Source: Scleroderma bovista
Lineage: Eukaryota > Basidiomycota > Agaricomycetes > Boletales > Sclerodermataceae
Assembly (NCBI GenBank): GCA_037178675.1
Contig: JAYMGJ010000521.1
Location: 62,001-126,000 of the forward strand
Direction: 5' to 3'
Length of the DNA: 64,000 nt
The number at the start of each line of letters is the position of its first letter. Position 1 is the first letter of the stretch. This document shows, piece by piece, positions 12,104 through 23,300 of the stretch. Both the position numbers and the translations under genes were made by a program. The notes under the pieces were generated by a model. It was given only the letters and a program-made list of their open reading frames with translations. It was not told the DNA's origin and did not search any database.

Positions 12104-13741
12104 ATGTCCTCTCCAAGACCAAAACGACCAAAACTTGATGACACGGCATATCAGACAACGCCACCCACGAGTTCCGCCCCCAAATACATCAAGTCAGAAC
12201 GCAGTTCCTCCCCATCACGAGGACCAGGGGCAAGACAGCTCGTTACATTTGGAGTCAAACGATTCGCACCCCTGCCTCCGAACTGCCAATCGTCGTGCCC
12301 AGAATACAAGCGCAACCGAAAGGAATGGGCCACCGTCTGCGCCAACGAGCTTGTGGCACTCGATCTCAAGGTTGTCAGAACAATGATCAGGTGAGCGACA
12401 CGCAACCAGCTTCTTTCTCACCCTAGATATTAACAACTATAGGGACGATGGGCTAGCTATTGACTGGTATGCAAAAAGACTGGCGCGTCCTCGACATCGT
12501 CTCGTCTAAATGCCCAGTTATTATGACACAGGTCGAGCCCCGTTCCGGTCTGGTCACACACGTTGAAACCAGAACCATGTGATCTCGCTACAGCCATCAC
12601 ACAGACGCACCAGGCAAATGCGCGCTCGCATTCAGGATATCCCTCTCCGTCGCGTGCACGGTCAGCATCTCCGTCGCACGGTTTGGTCGATGGTTCACCG
12701 ACAAAGAGAGCCGTCCCCATGTCCATGTCTCAGCCAGTTTCTGGCCTTTCTCGACCGTCTGATACCAACGGTGGCACACAAAATGGGAAAAAACTTCCCG
12801 TACCCCCAAGACCGTCCTCCATTCGCCGTGCCATTGTAGCAAGGTCGGTCGGATCGTCGCCGTCATCACCATCTGCATCAAGTCAGCCTTGTGGACCTCC
12901 CGGAGCGGACGACGACGGCGATGTCGTCATATTCCATCCTCCGCCACCGCTCAACCGGCCGAAATTACCCATTCCCGTACTCACCGCACCCCCTACACCC
13001 GTTCCTGAGCCATCGGCTCCAGATGGTGGCTTGCACAGGACAACGCCCGATGCCGCTGCAGAGTACACATCCGTGGCGGAGCGGGAAATGTCGGAGATGA
13101 CGCTAGATTACCTTCGACGGTAGGTTATCGCGTGGTGGATGATCTTATGCTGCCAAAAGCTAATCGGCACGGTGTTTCTCCCTTGCCTTCTGGCGGACTG
13201 CTCACGTAGGTATGTGCAGACTTACGAAGCAGATCGTGCGAGTCTTGCCTCTGCTTATTCCCGTCTTGCGTCCTTTTCGTATCGCATCCACCGTTGTGGC
13301 GAGTTTCTTGCGTGCGATGGGTCCGGATCGATCCCTCGAGCGTCTGACCGTGATACTTGTGAGTACTGTGCCTTTTTTGTTTGTCGTGGATAGGGTTCGT
13401 TGATCGGTGACCACGCAGCTGTGGATTCTGGGCTCCAACGCGGTCGTCTGGATATAATTACGACGCTCATTACCCTACCCTCGTTGCACTGCGAAGTTTC
13501 CCCGTCCGGAGACACGTGTCCGAGTGCGAGTGGGGGTGGTGGTGTGGGACAGCTGAGTTATGACATACTCTACCTCGGTGCAAGACTTGGGATGTTTGTG
13601 GTGTGCCGGGCTGTGGTGTCGACGAAGCTAGTTGTGCACAGTTTTATGCTGCAGAGGAGGGAGGCGGATAAAGAGGAGGCCGGTGTGGAGGGTGTATGGC
13701 CGGTCGTTGCGAATGTGCACCAGATTGTGGTGTTTGAGTGA
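12104..13741 (+). CDS. NTF2-like domain protein, Mex67/NXF-related
   Basis: Five exons. Exon 1 (12104-12390) encodes MSSPRPKRPKLDD and FGVKRFAPLPPNC. A small exon gives DDGLAIDW. A large Ser/Pro-rich exon (about 12533-13120) is mostly disordered and ends in SEMTLDYLRR. Exon 4 starts YVQTYEADRASLASAYSR, which resembles the first helix of the NTF2-like domain of mRNA export factors (..Y...YD.DR..L..AY). An intron from GTGAGT to GCAG joins it to GRLDIITTLITLPS and YDILYLGAR. The gene ends WPVVANVHQIVVFE, matching the last strands of that fold. Mex67/NXF proteins normally carry RRM, LRR, NTF2 and UBA domains. Here I see neither LRR nor UBA, only a basic, Pro/Ser-rich N half. A role in mRNA export is therefore inference. 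Confidence 0.65.
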
Positions 13742-14217
13742 TGCTGAGACTGCATTCCATTCCACAGGCTGTGTGACATGATCGGATATTGTGTGAAGTA
13801 CACTAGTACGTCTGTGCAGGCAGCTGTGGTACCTTGCTGCTTCCATGCCCAAGGAGGCTAGTTGTTTGTGTCTCCGTGGGAGACAGACGCTGAGTTCTGT
13901 GCATCCCCAACGTGTTTTGGTGGGCGTAGAGTTTAGCAAATGAAACACGAGTGTCTGCTGCTAGGATATATGTTTTTCTGCTGCTGCTCCTCTTGGGGCT
14001 GGGGAACGTGGTGAACCGTGCAACTGATTAGGAAATTCAAAGTCCGCCGTTCTGCTACTTGTGCCCGGTGATTTCTCTTTGTTCCCAAGACCTCTCCCCT
14101 CTCCCTCGGACTGGTGTCCTCCAAAAACTTTCCTATCCCATCACTATCACCACCACCAGCAGTCCCACTCCTCTACCATTACCAACCTGCCAACGCCATC
14201 CACCCTAACACCGGACA
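13742..14217 (+). promoter_or_regulatory. Upstream region of casein kinase gene, pyrimidine-rich tract
   Basis: The last 130 bp before the kinase start (about 14085-14215) are strongly CT-rich on the plus strand, with CACCACCACCAGCAG and several CTCCC runs. This is a common feature just upstream of well-expressed fungal genes. No other gene is visible between the NTF2-like stop and the kinase start. Confidence 0.45.
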
Positions 14218-16626
14218 ATGACGACCCCTCACGTTATAGCATCTTCCTCGGGACACCATTCCCAGAGTGCCACCTCCAATGGTATCGTCGGAAACCACTA
14301 CCGTGTGGGCAAAAAAATCGGGGAGGGGTCTTTCGGTGTCGTCTTCGAAGGTGCGTGTTGGTCACTCTGCGCGGCCTCTGCTTTGCAATTGGACCCGACA
14401 ACGGCACGCAGTCCATGGCATTAGGCGCCCACGTCCCAAGTTGCTCTGCTCAGGCAGAGTGGCGTAGATGGCGGAATATCCGACGTCGTTTTTTTGTTTA
14501 TTTGATTTTTGTTGTTTGACACCGTCGTTCGCGGACTGACTCGTACCCCTTTGCAGGCACCAAACTCATCACTAGCCAGCCCGTAGCTATTAAATTTGTA
14601 CGTCCATCCGCAGCCCCACATCGCTCCGATGACAGGAAGTGCTTATTATCGATCTCTTTCTCCAAAGGAACCACGAAAGTCTGACGCCCCACAATTACGG
14701 GATGAGTTTCGATCGTACAGAACGCTCAACGGTACAGGTTTGTCCCATCGAACCTCGTCTCACGTTGCTCCTAATCAATAATATGCAATTGTGATCTCCC
14801 AGTTGGCGTTCCTCAGGTTCACCATTTCGGGCAGGAGGGACTTCATAATGTCCTTGTCATCGACTTACTCGGGCCCAATTTAGAGGACCTGTTTGATATG
14901 TGTGGGCGCAAGTTCACCGTCAAAACTGTCTGTATGGCTGCCAAACAAATGGTGAGGCATTTTCCATTGTCATATTGTTCGGTTGTTTCCCCCCCACATC
15001 CAACGTGGAATTGGCAATGATGCCAAGGCTGATCCTGAACCCTTTGACCCTTGAAATCAAGGTGTCCCTTGTAATACTTTTTTTTTCATGGTTGCTATCC
15101 CTGGATTTGAATGGCTGCTGACGGTGATTCCCTAGATCACGCGCATCCAATCAGTCCACGACAAGTCGCTCATTTACAGAGACATTAAACCAGATAATTT
15201 CCTGATCGGTGTGCCTTCAACAAAGAATGCCAATGTTATTCATATTATCGGTGAGCATTTACCTTCCCGAGCTATGCATCGGTGATCTTTCGCTTCCGTG
15301 GGCCTTGTATTCCATTCCTTTGTTGTCTGTGACCATACTATACCCTGATGGTGGCATCTCCCGTGACATGCTGTAGGTTGATTTCGGTGCTAATTTGGTC
15401 TGGGTACAGATTTCGGCATGGCGAAGCACTACCGTGACCCAAAGACGAAGGTGCACATCCCATACCGTGAGCGCAAGTCCTTGTCTGGCACTGCCCGCTA
15501 CATGTCAATAAACACCCATCTCGGTCGTGAACAATCTCGTCGGGATGACCTGGAGTCGCTGGGGCACGTGTTTATGTACTTCCTGCGGGGCGGTCTTCCG
15601 TGGCAGGGCCTTAGAGCGGCCACAAACAAGCAGAAGTACGAGAAGATTGGTGAGAAGAAGCAAACGACTCCCATTGGGGAGCTTTGCGAGGGCTTCCCAG
15701 GTTAGTTCCTTCCTGTGTGTTCCTGTGTCGTCTTCTGGTCCATGTGATGAGCCGCAAGGCTGCTGTGGTGGTTCGTTTGGCTGACGCCCATGACCAGAGG
15801 AATTCGGCATTTACATGAACTATGTGCGAAAGCTGGGCTTCGAGGAGGCACCAGACTATGACTTCCTTAGGGAACTGTTCACCAAGGTGTTGAAGAACAG
15901 TGGTGAACAGGATGATGGCATCTACGACTGGATGCTCTTGAATGGTGGCAAGGGCTGGGAAGCTAGTAATGTACGTCATCACCGGAACCCTCTCCTCCTT
16001 TGTGCCGTGACGCCCTATACACTTAGACCCCCTCATCGATACTCGCACAGGCACATGCTACAGCCAATGTTCCACATACCCCCCGTCCTCGTGAAACTCG
16101 TCGACGGGCAGTTCTTGCAGATGGCATCACACCGCCGACACCCCTCGTCCTTGCACCCACGCCTGCACATGTCAAGAGCAGCCGGCGTCCCCAAACTCGT
16201 GAAGGCCACGGCCCACGAGACTCGACAGGCCGCGGCGATATGAGCGTCCAGCCGATAGCCCCCACGAGCAGACGTGTCAGTCAACAGATGCGGGAGACGA
16301 CGGGAATTCCTTCTCATCCGTACGCCAATGCGCCTCCCGCGGGGTACCGACCCAGCAACGGATACGAACGACACTCGCCTGTCCCCGGTGTCCAAAACGG
16401 GAACCACATCGGGCGGAACGATGCATCGGATTCGCTGCTGTACGGTGCGCAAGTGCTCGGGGCGAAGAACCTGGCAAACTCGCGAGAGGACGCGACTGGC
16501 GGGACGCCTGTGCGGGATGCGCATGTACGAGGCATAAGCCAGATGCAGGGCCCACACGATATGGAAGATGACAGGCATCCGAAGAAGCGTGGCTTTTTCG
16601 CAAGTTTGTTTTGCTGCAGGGCATGA
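14218..16626 (+). CDS. Casein kinase I, membrane-anchored Yck1/2 (Cki1) type
   Basis: A Ser/Thr kinase of the CK1 family with about eight exons. In order: the glycine loop [11 protein letters not shown]; the ATP lysine in PVAIKF; the helix-C region [12 protein letters not shown]; the catalytic loop [12 protein letters not shown] (Asp of HRD, Lys, Asn); [10 protein letters not shown]; and the CK1 signature in place of [23 protein letters not shown]. Next come [15 protein letters not shown] text and [16 protein letters not shown]. After the kinase domain comes a long low-complexity tail rich in Pro, Arg and Ser, ending SLFCCRA. Yck-type kinases end in a palmitoylated Cys pair that holds them at the plasma membrane; here the CC is followed by two more residues. 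Neighbours give no functional clue. The orthologues act in nutrient signalling, endocytosis and polarity. Confidence 0.93.
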
Positions 16627-18008
16627 GACCCGACACTGGTTGTTGGGCAACATCGCGCGGGCCGCAAACTCGTTATCTGGTAGGTCATCTACGTCTTCAT
16701 TATGGGGGGAGGATGGTTGACTGGCGTTTTCAGGTATGCTGGACGTAGATATTACTGACGACATGCGCATGATCTGTTACCAATTCTCTCCCCATTGCTA
16801 TCTTACATACCGCAAGGCTTTTTGATGCTCCATATTTCGCAATAGGTCCTTATTGGCGAAACGAGCGCAGGTCGGGAATTTTTCTTTTTCTATATATAAC
16901 ATCCCACCTTACCTCTTGGGAATGGTGCTGACTCGTTATACCCTCTCGCATCACTCACCCGCATTCCACACAGTCGTTCCATGGCATCTTTCCTTCCCTC
17001 GTTCTCCTCCGTCCTTTAGTATTAACGTATTATTCACTCAATCATATATCCTTGTCATTCACGTGCTTGCGTTTTGGGGTGGGCACAGGAATGAGAGGGG
17101 TTGTCTTTTGTTTAATTTTTTTTCTTCGCTTTCTTTGTCTTTCTATTGCGGAACGTGCAACTGCAGACGTGTATAACATTTGGAATCTTTCTGTCTCTCG
17201 CGTGTCCTGCTGTGAACCAGCGGCTTCTTAAACACCTTGGCAGGTATTTGGAATGTGTTTGATACCCAAAGCACAGGAAACACAATGCAATGCTGTAAGT
17301 CGCCACTGTTGTTTGATATTCATAGGGCTGATCCGGAATGCACTCTTTTAGGTCGTCTCGTTACAGCTGTCCATCAACAATATCCATACCACCATATAGG
17401 GTTGAATGTTTATCTCCCCGATTAGTCTCTTCTAATCCCTATTTATTCACTCCTCGTTTGAGCCATCTCACCAAACGACGAGTTGCTAATGATAGGGAAG
17501 ATCGATCCATTCTTCTACGAGGCATTTTTTTCGGCTGGCTTCCTGGCTTGTGGAAGTTGACCCTACGAGGTGTCTTACATAGATCTGGGTGTGTCAATAC
17601 TGGGTAGCTGGGGAACACGACGCGGGTATACGTCAGTAATAATTATGCGCACATGCTGGATGCACGATTTGTGGAGCTGGGCTGGGCTCGTGCTCGGATG
17701 TATATTTATATCTTGCCAGCTAGCACGCGACTACCATGCGATTCTCGGAAATGTTATCTGTTTCCCGAATGAAGGCCATTGAAACCTTCTTGAGTGTTTG
17801 AAGGGTGAAGAAGACTGCCAATCTACAAAATGTTGGTCCCACTTCTACTCGATAGTAGCGTTCGTACAAGATAAGTTACAATATGTAAACGTGATAAGAC
17901 TAAAAGGCACTGTAAAATAAGTAAACCACTCGTTCATGCAGAAACGTGAATCGTGATCAGTTCGCGTACGCGATATATAAAATAAGGATAAAGTATCGTC
18001 AGCTGCAA
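16627..18008. other. Intergenic region between convergent genes
   Basis: The kinase and sirtuin genes converge on this stretch, which therefore holds two 3' ends. It is AT-richer than the genes, with many short frames and no recognisable domain. A TATATATAAC tract at about 16890 and a T-rich run at 17110-17130 are visible; neither supports a gene by itself. Confidence 0.4.
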
Positions 18009-20091
18009 CTATGAGCAACGCCCGCGGTGCAACGAGTGTGGAAGAAGAGTCGGGAGCTCGCCCTCCATTTCCACATCCGAGATGTCCGATAGATCGCTGG
18101 GTGTGTGGTCAGACAAGGGATAGGACTCGCTAGCGCGCCGCTTTCCCAACGAGGCACGCTGGCGACGCTTGATGGGGGGAGTCAGGGAGATGTGGCGGAT
18201 GTGATCTTTGGAAGGCGGGCGTCCCTTTTGTTGGAGCTGCTGCAGACTGGGAATCCGAATCGTCAGTCCCGAGGACATGGCTGGTGCACGGGCTGCCGAC
18301 TTGGCGGATGCCCTGCCACTATGGCGTCGCCGAGGAACGCTCAACGATCTCTCCTTGGGCTTCTTCGCCAGGCGTCGCCCTGATGCAGGAGCAGACACAG
18401 GCGTACGCATAGACACTCTTGAAAGTCCTTTAGGGGTCTTTGGTTTCTTGGTAGGCGGAATTTCCGGCCCGACAGTAGGCATCGATTCGGCCGCATCCGG
18501 CCCGTTGGAACCCTCTTCGCGCTTCCGCTTCCGCTCGTCGGCAGCCTCCTTCGCGAGCGCCTTTCTGGTTATCTCATCCATCAACATCTGTGCAAACGAT
18601 TGCGCGTCGCCCTGCACCCACGCGTCGAACACACCCTCCCATTCCCGTGTAGGCACCGGGAAGTCGAGATTGAGGTAAATCGAGCGCATCGGCTGAGAAC
18701 CCTCCTTCGATCGCGGGGGTCGGCGGGGTGAGGGGATCGGTGCTGGTGAGTCTGCATCCATGGATTGGGAAGCGCCTCCCGTTGAGCGTGATCGGACTGC
18801 TTTCGAAAACTCCCGAACTATCCGCTTCGTCCCTGGAACCCTCAGGCTCGTGCCGACGACAAGAAGCACGTCCGCTCCACTTCTGCCCTTGCCCTTTGAG
18901 CCCCCAACGAGATCCCTCCTGACGACTTCCCCAACACCCTCACCATCCTTGTGCATTTCATTGTATAACACGACGCTTGGACGGAGTTTGCCCACGCCGC
19001 GGGCACGTTTGCCTACGAGTTGTCGTGTCTCTTCCATTTGTGTACATTCGGGGCAGTAAGGAGGCGTTCCTGACGTCAGTGACGCTATGTAATCTTCCAA
19101 TGGGAACGTGTGTGTACACGTTTGACAGTGTAATGTCTGAAGCGTGCCATGCAAAGGGATACAGCGTGGTACCTCTACAGCAGGAGAGGGGTGGCGAGAG
19201 TTGGGTTGAGAGGCCGGGAGCTGCTGTGACAGAGAAGAGCCTGAAGAGGATGAGGGCAACGCTGGATCGGCCGAACTTGCAGCTGGAGACGTTTTTGCCC
19301 TGGATCGGGGTTTGTACCGTTTATCTTCGAATTCTGGGACGCCAAAAGAGAGGCCTGATTTAAGCTCTATCGCATCGATGTTTTGAGTGTAAACACGTAA
19401 AAGCCCGCCGCGCTGGTCGAGCGATCGAAGGATCTGGTGGAAAGGCGTCGGGTTGGCCGCCTGCGACAGCTCTGATAGTTGGGCGATCATTTGACAGAAT
19501 AGTGATGTAGTGTGTTCTGACTGAAAAAATGTGTAAGCGAGGCTCTCATGGTAACAAGTATCTTAAGGATAGATAGAAATGACCGAGACCGCTCCCTATT
19601 TCGGTTACAAGGCAAGTAGTCTCGGGCACCGCATGTATAACGCGTCTGAAAGGCTAGGTGAGAGGGAGGAGACGACCCACATTAAATACGGAGGCATCGA
19701 AGAGATCTTTGCCTGAAGTGAGGGCCTCCTTTGGCTTGTCCCTTTTAAGTGCCTGGAAGAGGCCCCTTGGGGATCGAAAGTCAGGAATGCCAGCCTGCAC
19801 CGATATTCCAGCACCTTGAAATTGCACGATGTCAGATATGCACAGCCGAATACGGAGTTATGATGTCTTATGAGGACAAAGACACGCACCACATACGACC
19901 ACGAGCCGTTTCGCCTTGAGGATCGTATCGACGACGTTGCGGAGATGAGCGAGGGCGTTGTCGGTGTGTATGAGGAATGTGGGCGTCGACGGCGGGGGAG
20001 GAGCACCGTCGAGGGGAAGAAAGAGGGTCATGACAGAGTTGGACCAGCTCTTTGATGGTTGAAGATCAAAAGGAGACTTGAACTTTTTCAA
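18009..20091 (-). CDS. Sir2-family NAD-dependent deacetylase, Hst3/Hst4-like
   Basis: Three exons. The first may start at 20091 (MKKFKSPFD) or at 20031 (MTLFLPLDG). It ends within the NAD-binding motif, and splicing yields VVCGAGISVQAGIPDFRSP. Exon 2 reads to LFDASVFN. Exon 3 contains FHQILRSLDQRGGLLRVYTQNID, the catalytic-His segment IPLHGTLQTLHC, a Zn site (CQTC ... CPEC), LRPSVVLYNE and LLVVGTSLRVPG. The order and the LRP..VLYNE text match yeast Hst3/Hst4, which remove acetyl from histone H3 K56; that role is by homology. A C-terminal extension of more than 150 residues is basic and Ser/Pro-rich with several KKP/KRR clusters, probably nuclear-localising. It is divergent from the NLR gene at 20381. 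Confidence 0.9.
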
Positions 20092-20380
20092 CTCAAAGTG
20101 ATGTAGCGCGGCGCGGACTTATCCGAGTGAACTTTGACAACACAAGGTAAGCGTATGTCGTCTTTGACACCCTACATAGTCGCCCTTGAACTCGGGACAC
20201 CCACAAGTGTCTTTGGACATTCATTCCTCGCTTCGTAACGGCTGCTGATATAGATCAAGCTGCCTTCTTTTTCCACAGCAACCTTGGAAGTTGGTTGAGG
20301 CTCGCTTGGAAGGCTGCCACTTACGCCAACACATATCAGCCAAACTGTGAGTTTGAACCAAACTATCTCTTCCCCCAACG
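20092..20380. promoter_or_regulatory. Short divergent promoter, sirtuin / NACHT-WD40
   Basis: Only about 290 bp (350 if the sirtuin starts at 20031) separate the two divergent start codons, so the promoters overlap or share elements. No TATA box or known operator was recognised. Confidence 0.5.
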
Positions 20381-23300
20381 ATGCCCAAGGAAAAGCGCAA
20401 CTACAGCCCGTTCAGCCAATGCAAGGTATGCGGATTCGACGGCAATTCTTCTGGCGAGTGTATCTGATGCTGTTCCAGCAATTTCCTTACCCCACTCCCT
20501 CTGCCTTTGGGGGGCCGAGCGTCTTGACCAGGCCCCAACGCAGACAACAACAGGAGGCGGTCGGTCCTGGAGAAACCACAGGGAAGGGACGCGCTGCTGC
20601 TGCCCACGAGGTTCATGCACCTGTAGCTACATGCATTCCTGACCCTTATCAATCCCCCCAGGTGTCAGGCGATATCCAACCTGTTCCGACCGTACTCGGC
20701 AATACACAGGACGCACATATGGACACCATTCCTAGCCTAGCAAAATATGCTGTTGACGCAATCGGTCTCGTAGATACTGCGGTGACCCAGTTAGATGCCA
20801 TCAACACTGGGTATCGCCAAACCCTTAGCACTTTCAGTACGGTCGTCAATGGCATTACTAGGGTTTGTCATCCCAATGGCAGATGGTCAAGCTTGGCTGA
20901 TAATCATGCATAGATACATCCATACGCTCAGATGGCCTTGAGTGTATTGAACGGGGCCTCCAAGGTATGCATTGACCACGCCCGATGTCCTCGATTAATG
21001 GGAATCTGGATAGCTGATCCTGTCGCAAGCGAACCTCGACGCAAGTATCGGGGACCTCGTGACTGGAATCGAACGAACTTACGAGCTCATCCTGGAAAAT
21101 AGATCTTCATCGAAGATCAATGCCACGAAAGACGTGCTAGTGGAGATCGCCCAAGTCGTACAGGAATGCGCACAGTTCATTACAAAGTACTCGGAAACCA
21201 AAACTTTCTGTACGCTACCTGTTCCTGTAGTCTTCATGAAACTCATCTTTTTCGTAGGGTCGTGGCTTGGCAAGAGTGTTCTCTCGGAGACAACGACCAA
21301 AATCATCAACTACAATCGGAAGTTAGAGAAACTGATGCAGGAGCTTCGAAATCGACCAATTCCCGACATCCAATATGGCATCCAACAGATCTACGAAGAT
21401 CATAGCTCGAACTGTTTGGCTTTTGCGGACAGAGTCGGACTGAACAGGGCAAAGAAGTGCCTAGATGGCACGAGAGTCGAGATCTTGAATGAAATTGTTG
21501 ATTGGATCAACAACACAGACGCTGCTACACCGCACATCTTCTGGCTTTACGGGCAGGCAGGAAAGGGGAAATCGGCCATCGCGCACACGATTGCTCTGCA
21601 AGCCCAGAATCTCGGCATGCTTGGATCGTGCTTCTGTTTCAGTCGCGTTAGACAGCACGAACAGCTCCATATGAAGCTCTTCCCGACCATCGCGCGTGAC
21701 TTGGCTGATCGCGACCTCCGTTTGCGGCCGCTTCTGGTTGAGGTGACGACCAACAACCATTCATTGAGGGACACGGCAGACGTCGCAACACAGTGGAAGA
21801 AGCTCATTCTCGAACCCCTTTCCCAATTGAAAGGTTCCCCTACTGGAAATGTCGTAGTGGTCATCGATGCTTTAGATGAGAGTGGTGCGGAGCGCACGAG
21901 GGCGACTGTTCTTGAGGTCCTTGCTGCATACGGTGCGGAACTTCCAGCAAACGTCCGGATTCTCCTGACTTCTCGGCCACTCGTGGACATTGGAGAGGCA
22001 TTAAACGCCAGTCCGCATATCTATGCCAGGTCGCTCGATGCTGTTGATACGGAGTTAACCATGCGCGACATGCATCTTTATGTTTCTACTCGTCTGAAGA
22101 GTCTCGGTGACACCTTCTCCGACGAAAATTTTCAACAGCTCGCTGCGAAATCAGGCGGTGTGTTCGAATGGGCACGTCTGGCATGTGACTTCATGTCCCC
22201 CCGAATCGGAGTGATCCCGAAGGACCGTTTCTGTGAAATCATGTCTGGCGACGGAAGGACTCTCCTCGACGAAATGTATACTACGTTTTTGAAGGATCTT
22301 TTCAGAGGGTCCGATGAGCGCCAGGTATTTCGTTCGGTCATGCGGCAGATCCTGTGGTTGAAGGAACCGCTCCCTATCAGTGCACTAGACTTTATACGTG
22401 ACAGGTTCCCTCAGGAGGATGACCGATACCCTGTAGGATTCATCCTCAACTTCATGGCATCACTGCTTGCTGGTGCCAACGAGATATCCACTCCTGTCCG
22501 CCCCCTACATGCTTCGTTCTATGACTTTTTGCTCGATGAAAAGCGAAGCGGAGAGTTCTTTATTCAGCGGGGTGATGCACATCGTGATCTTGCTGTCGCC
22601 TTGCTTTCGGTCATGCAAGCTGGCCTTCGTTTCAACATCTGTGGACTGGAAACATCATACATATTCAACTCAAAGGTGGCAGATTTGGAAAAGAGGGCCC
22701 AGGAAAATATTCCACCACACCTGTTGTATTCGTGTCGATTTTGGGCAACCCACCTCCAAGGTGCAGCATTTGATCCAGACCTGGCACAATTAGTGAGGGG
22801 GTTTGTCACTGGAGAGCAGATGCTATTTTGGTTGGAGGCCCTTGGTGTATCAAAGTTGATTGGGGAGGCCTATTGGGCCCTGATCTCTGTTGAGGGATGG
22901 TTGCAGGTGAGTCTATTCATGTGTGACAATATCATCCAAATAATATTGAATTAACAGAGAAGAATTGAGCATGAAGATCTTTTGATGTTCATCAAGGATG
23001 GGATCAAATTTGTGCAGAACTTTGCTGGGATCATTGACAAGAGCACACCACACCTATACTTGTCAGCATTGCCATTTTCACCATTAAAGTCAATATTGGC
23101 AAGATCTCTGTGTGAAAGGTTTGCAGGAATTGCTCAGGTTGCTGTAGGACAACAGGATGACTGGCCTAGGAATCAACAGGTTCTTCAAGGGCACACCTCC
23201 TTTGTTCCATCAGTTGCATACTCACCTGATGGAAGGCACATTGTGTCAAGCTCAGATGATGAGACAATCCAACTTTGGGATGCACAGACAGGTGGCCAGG

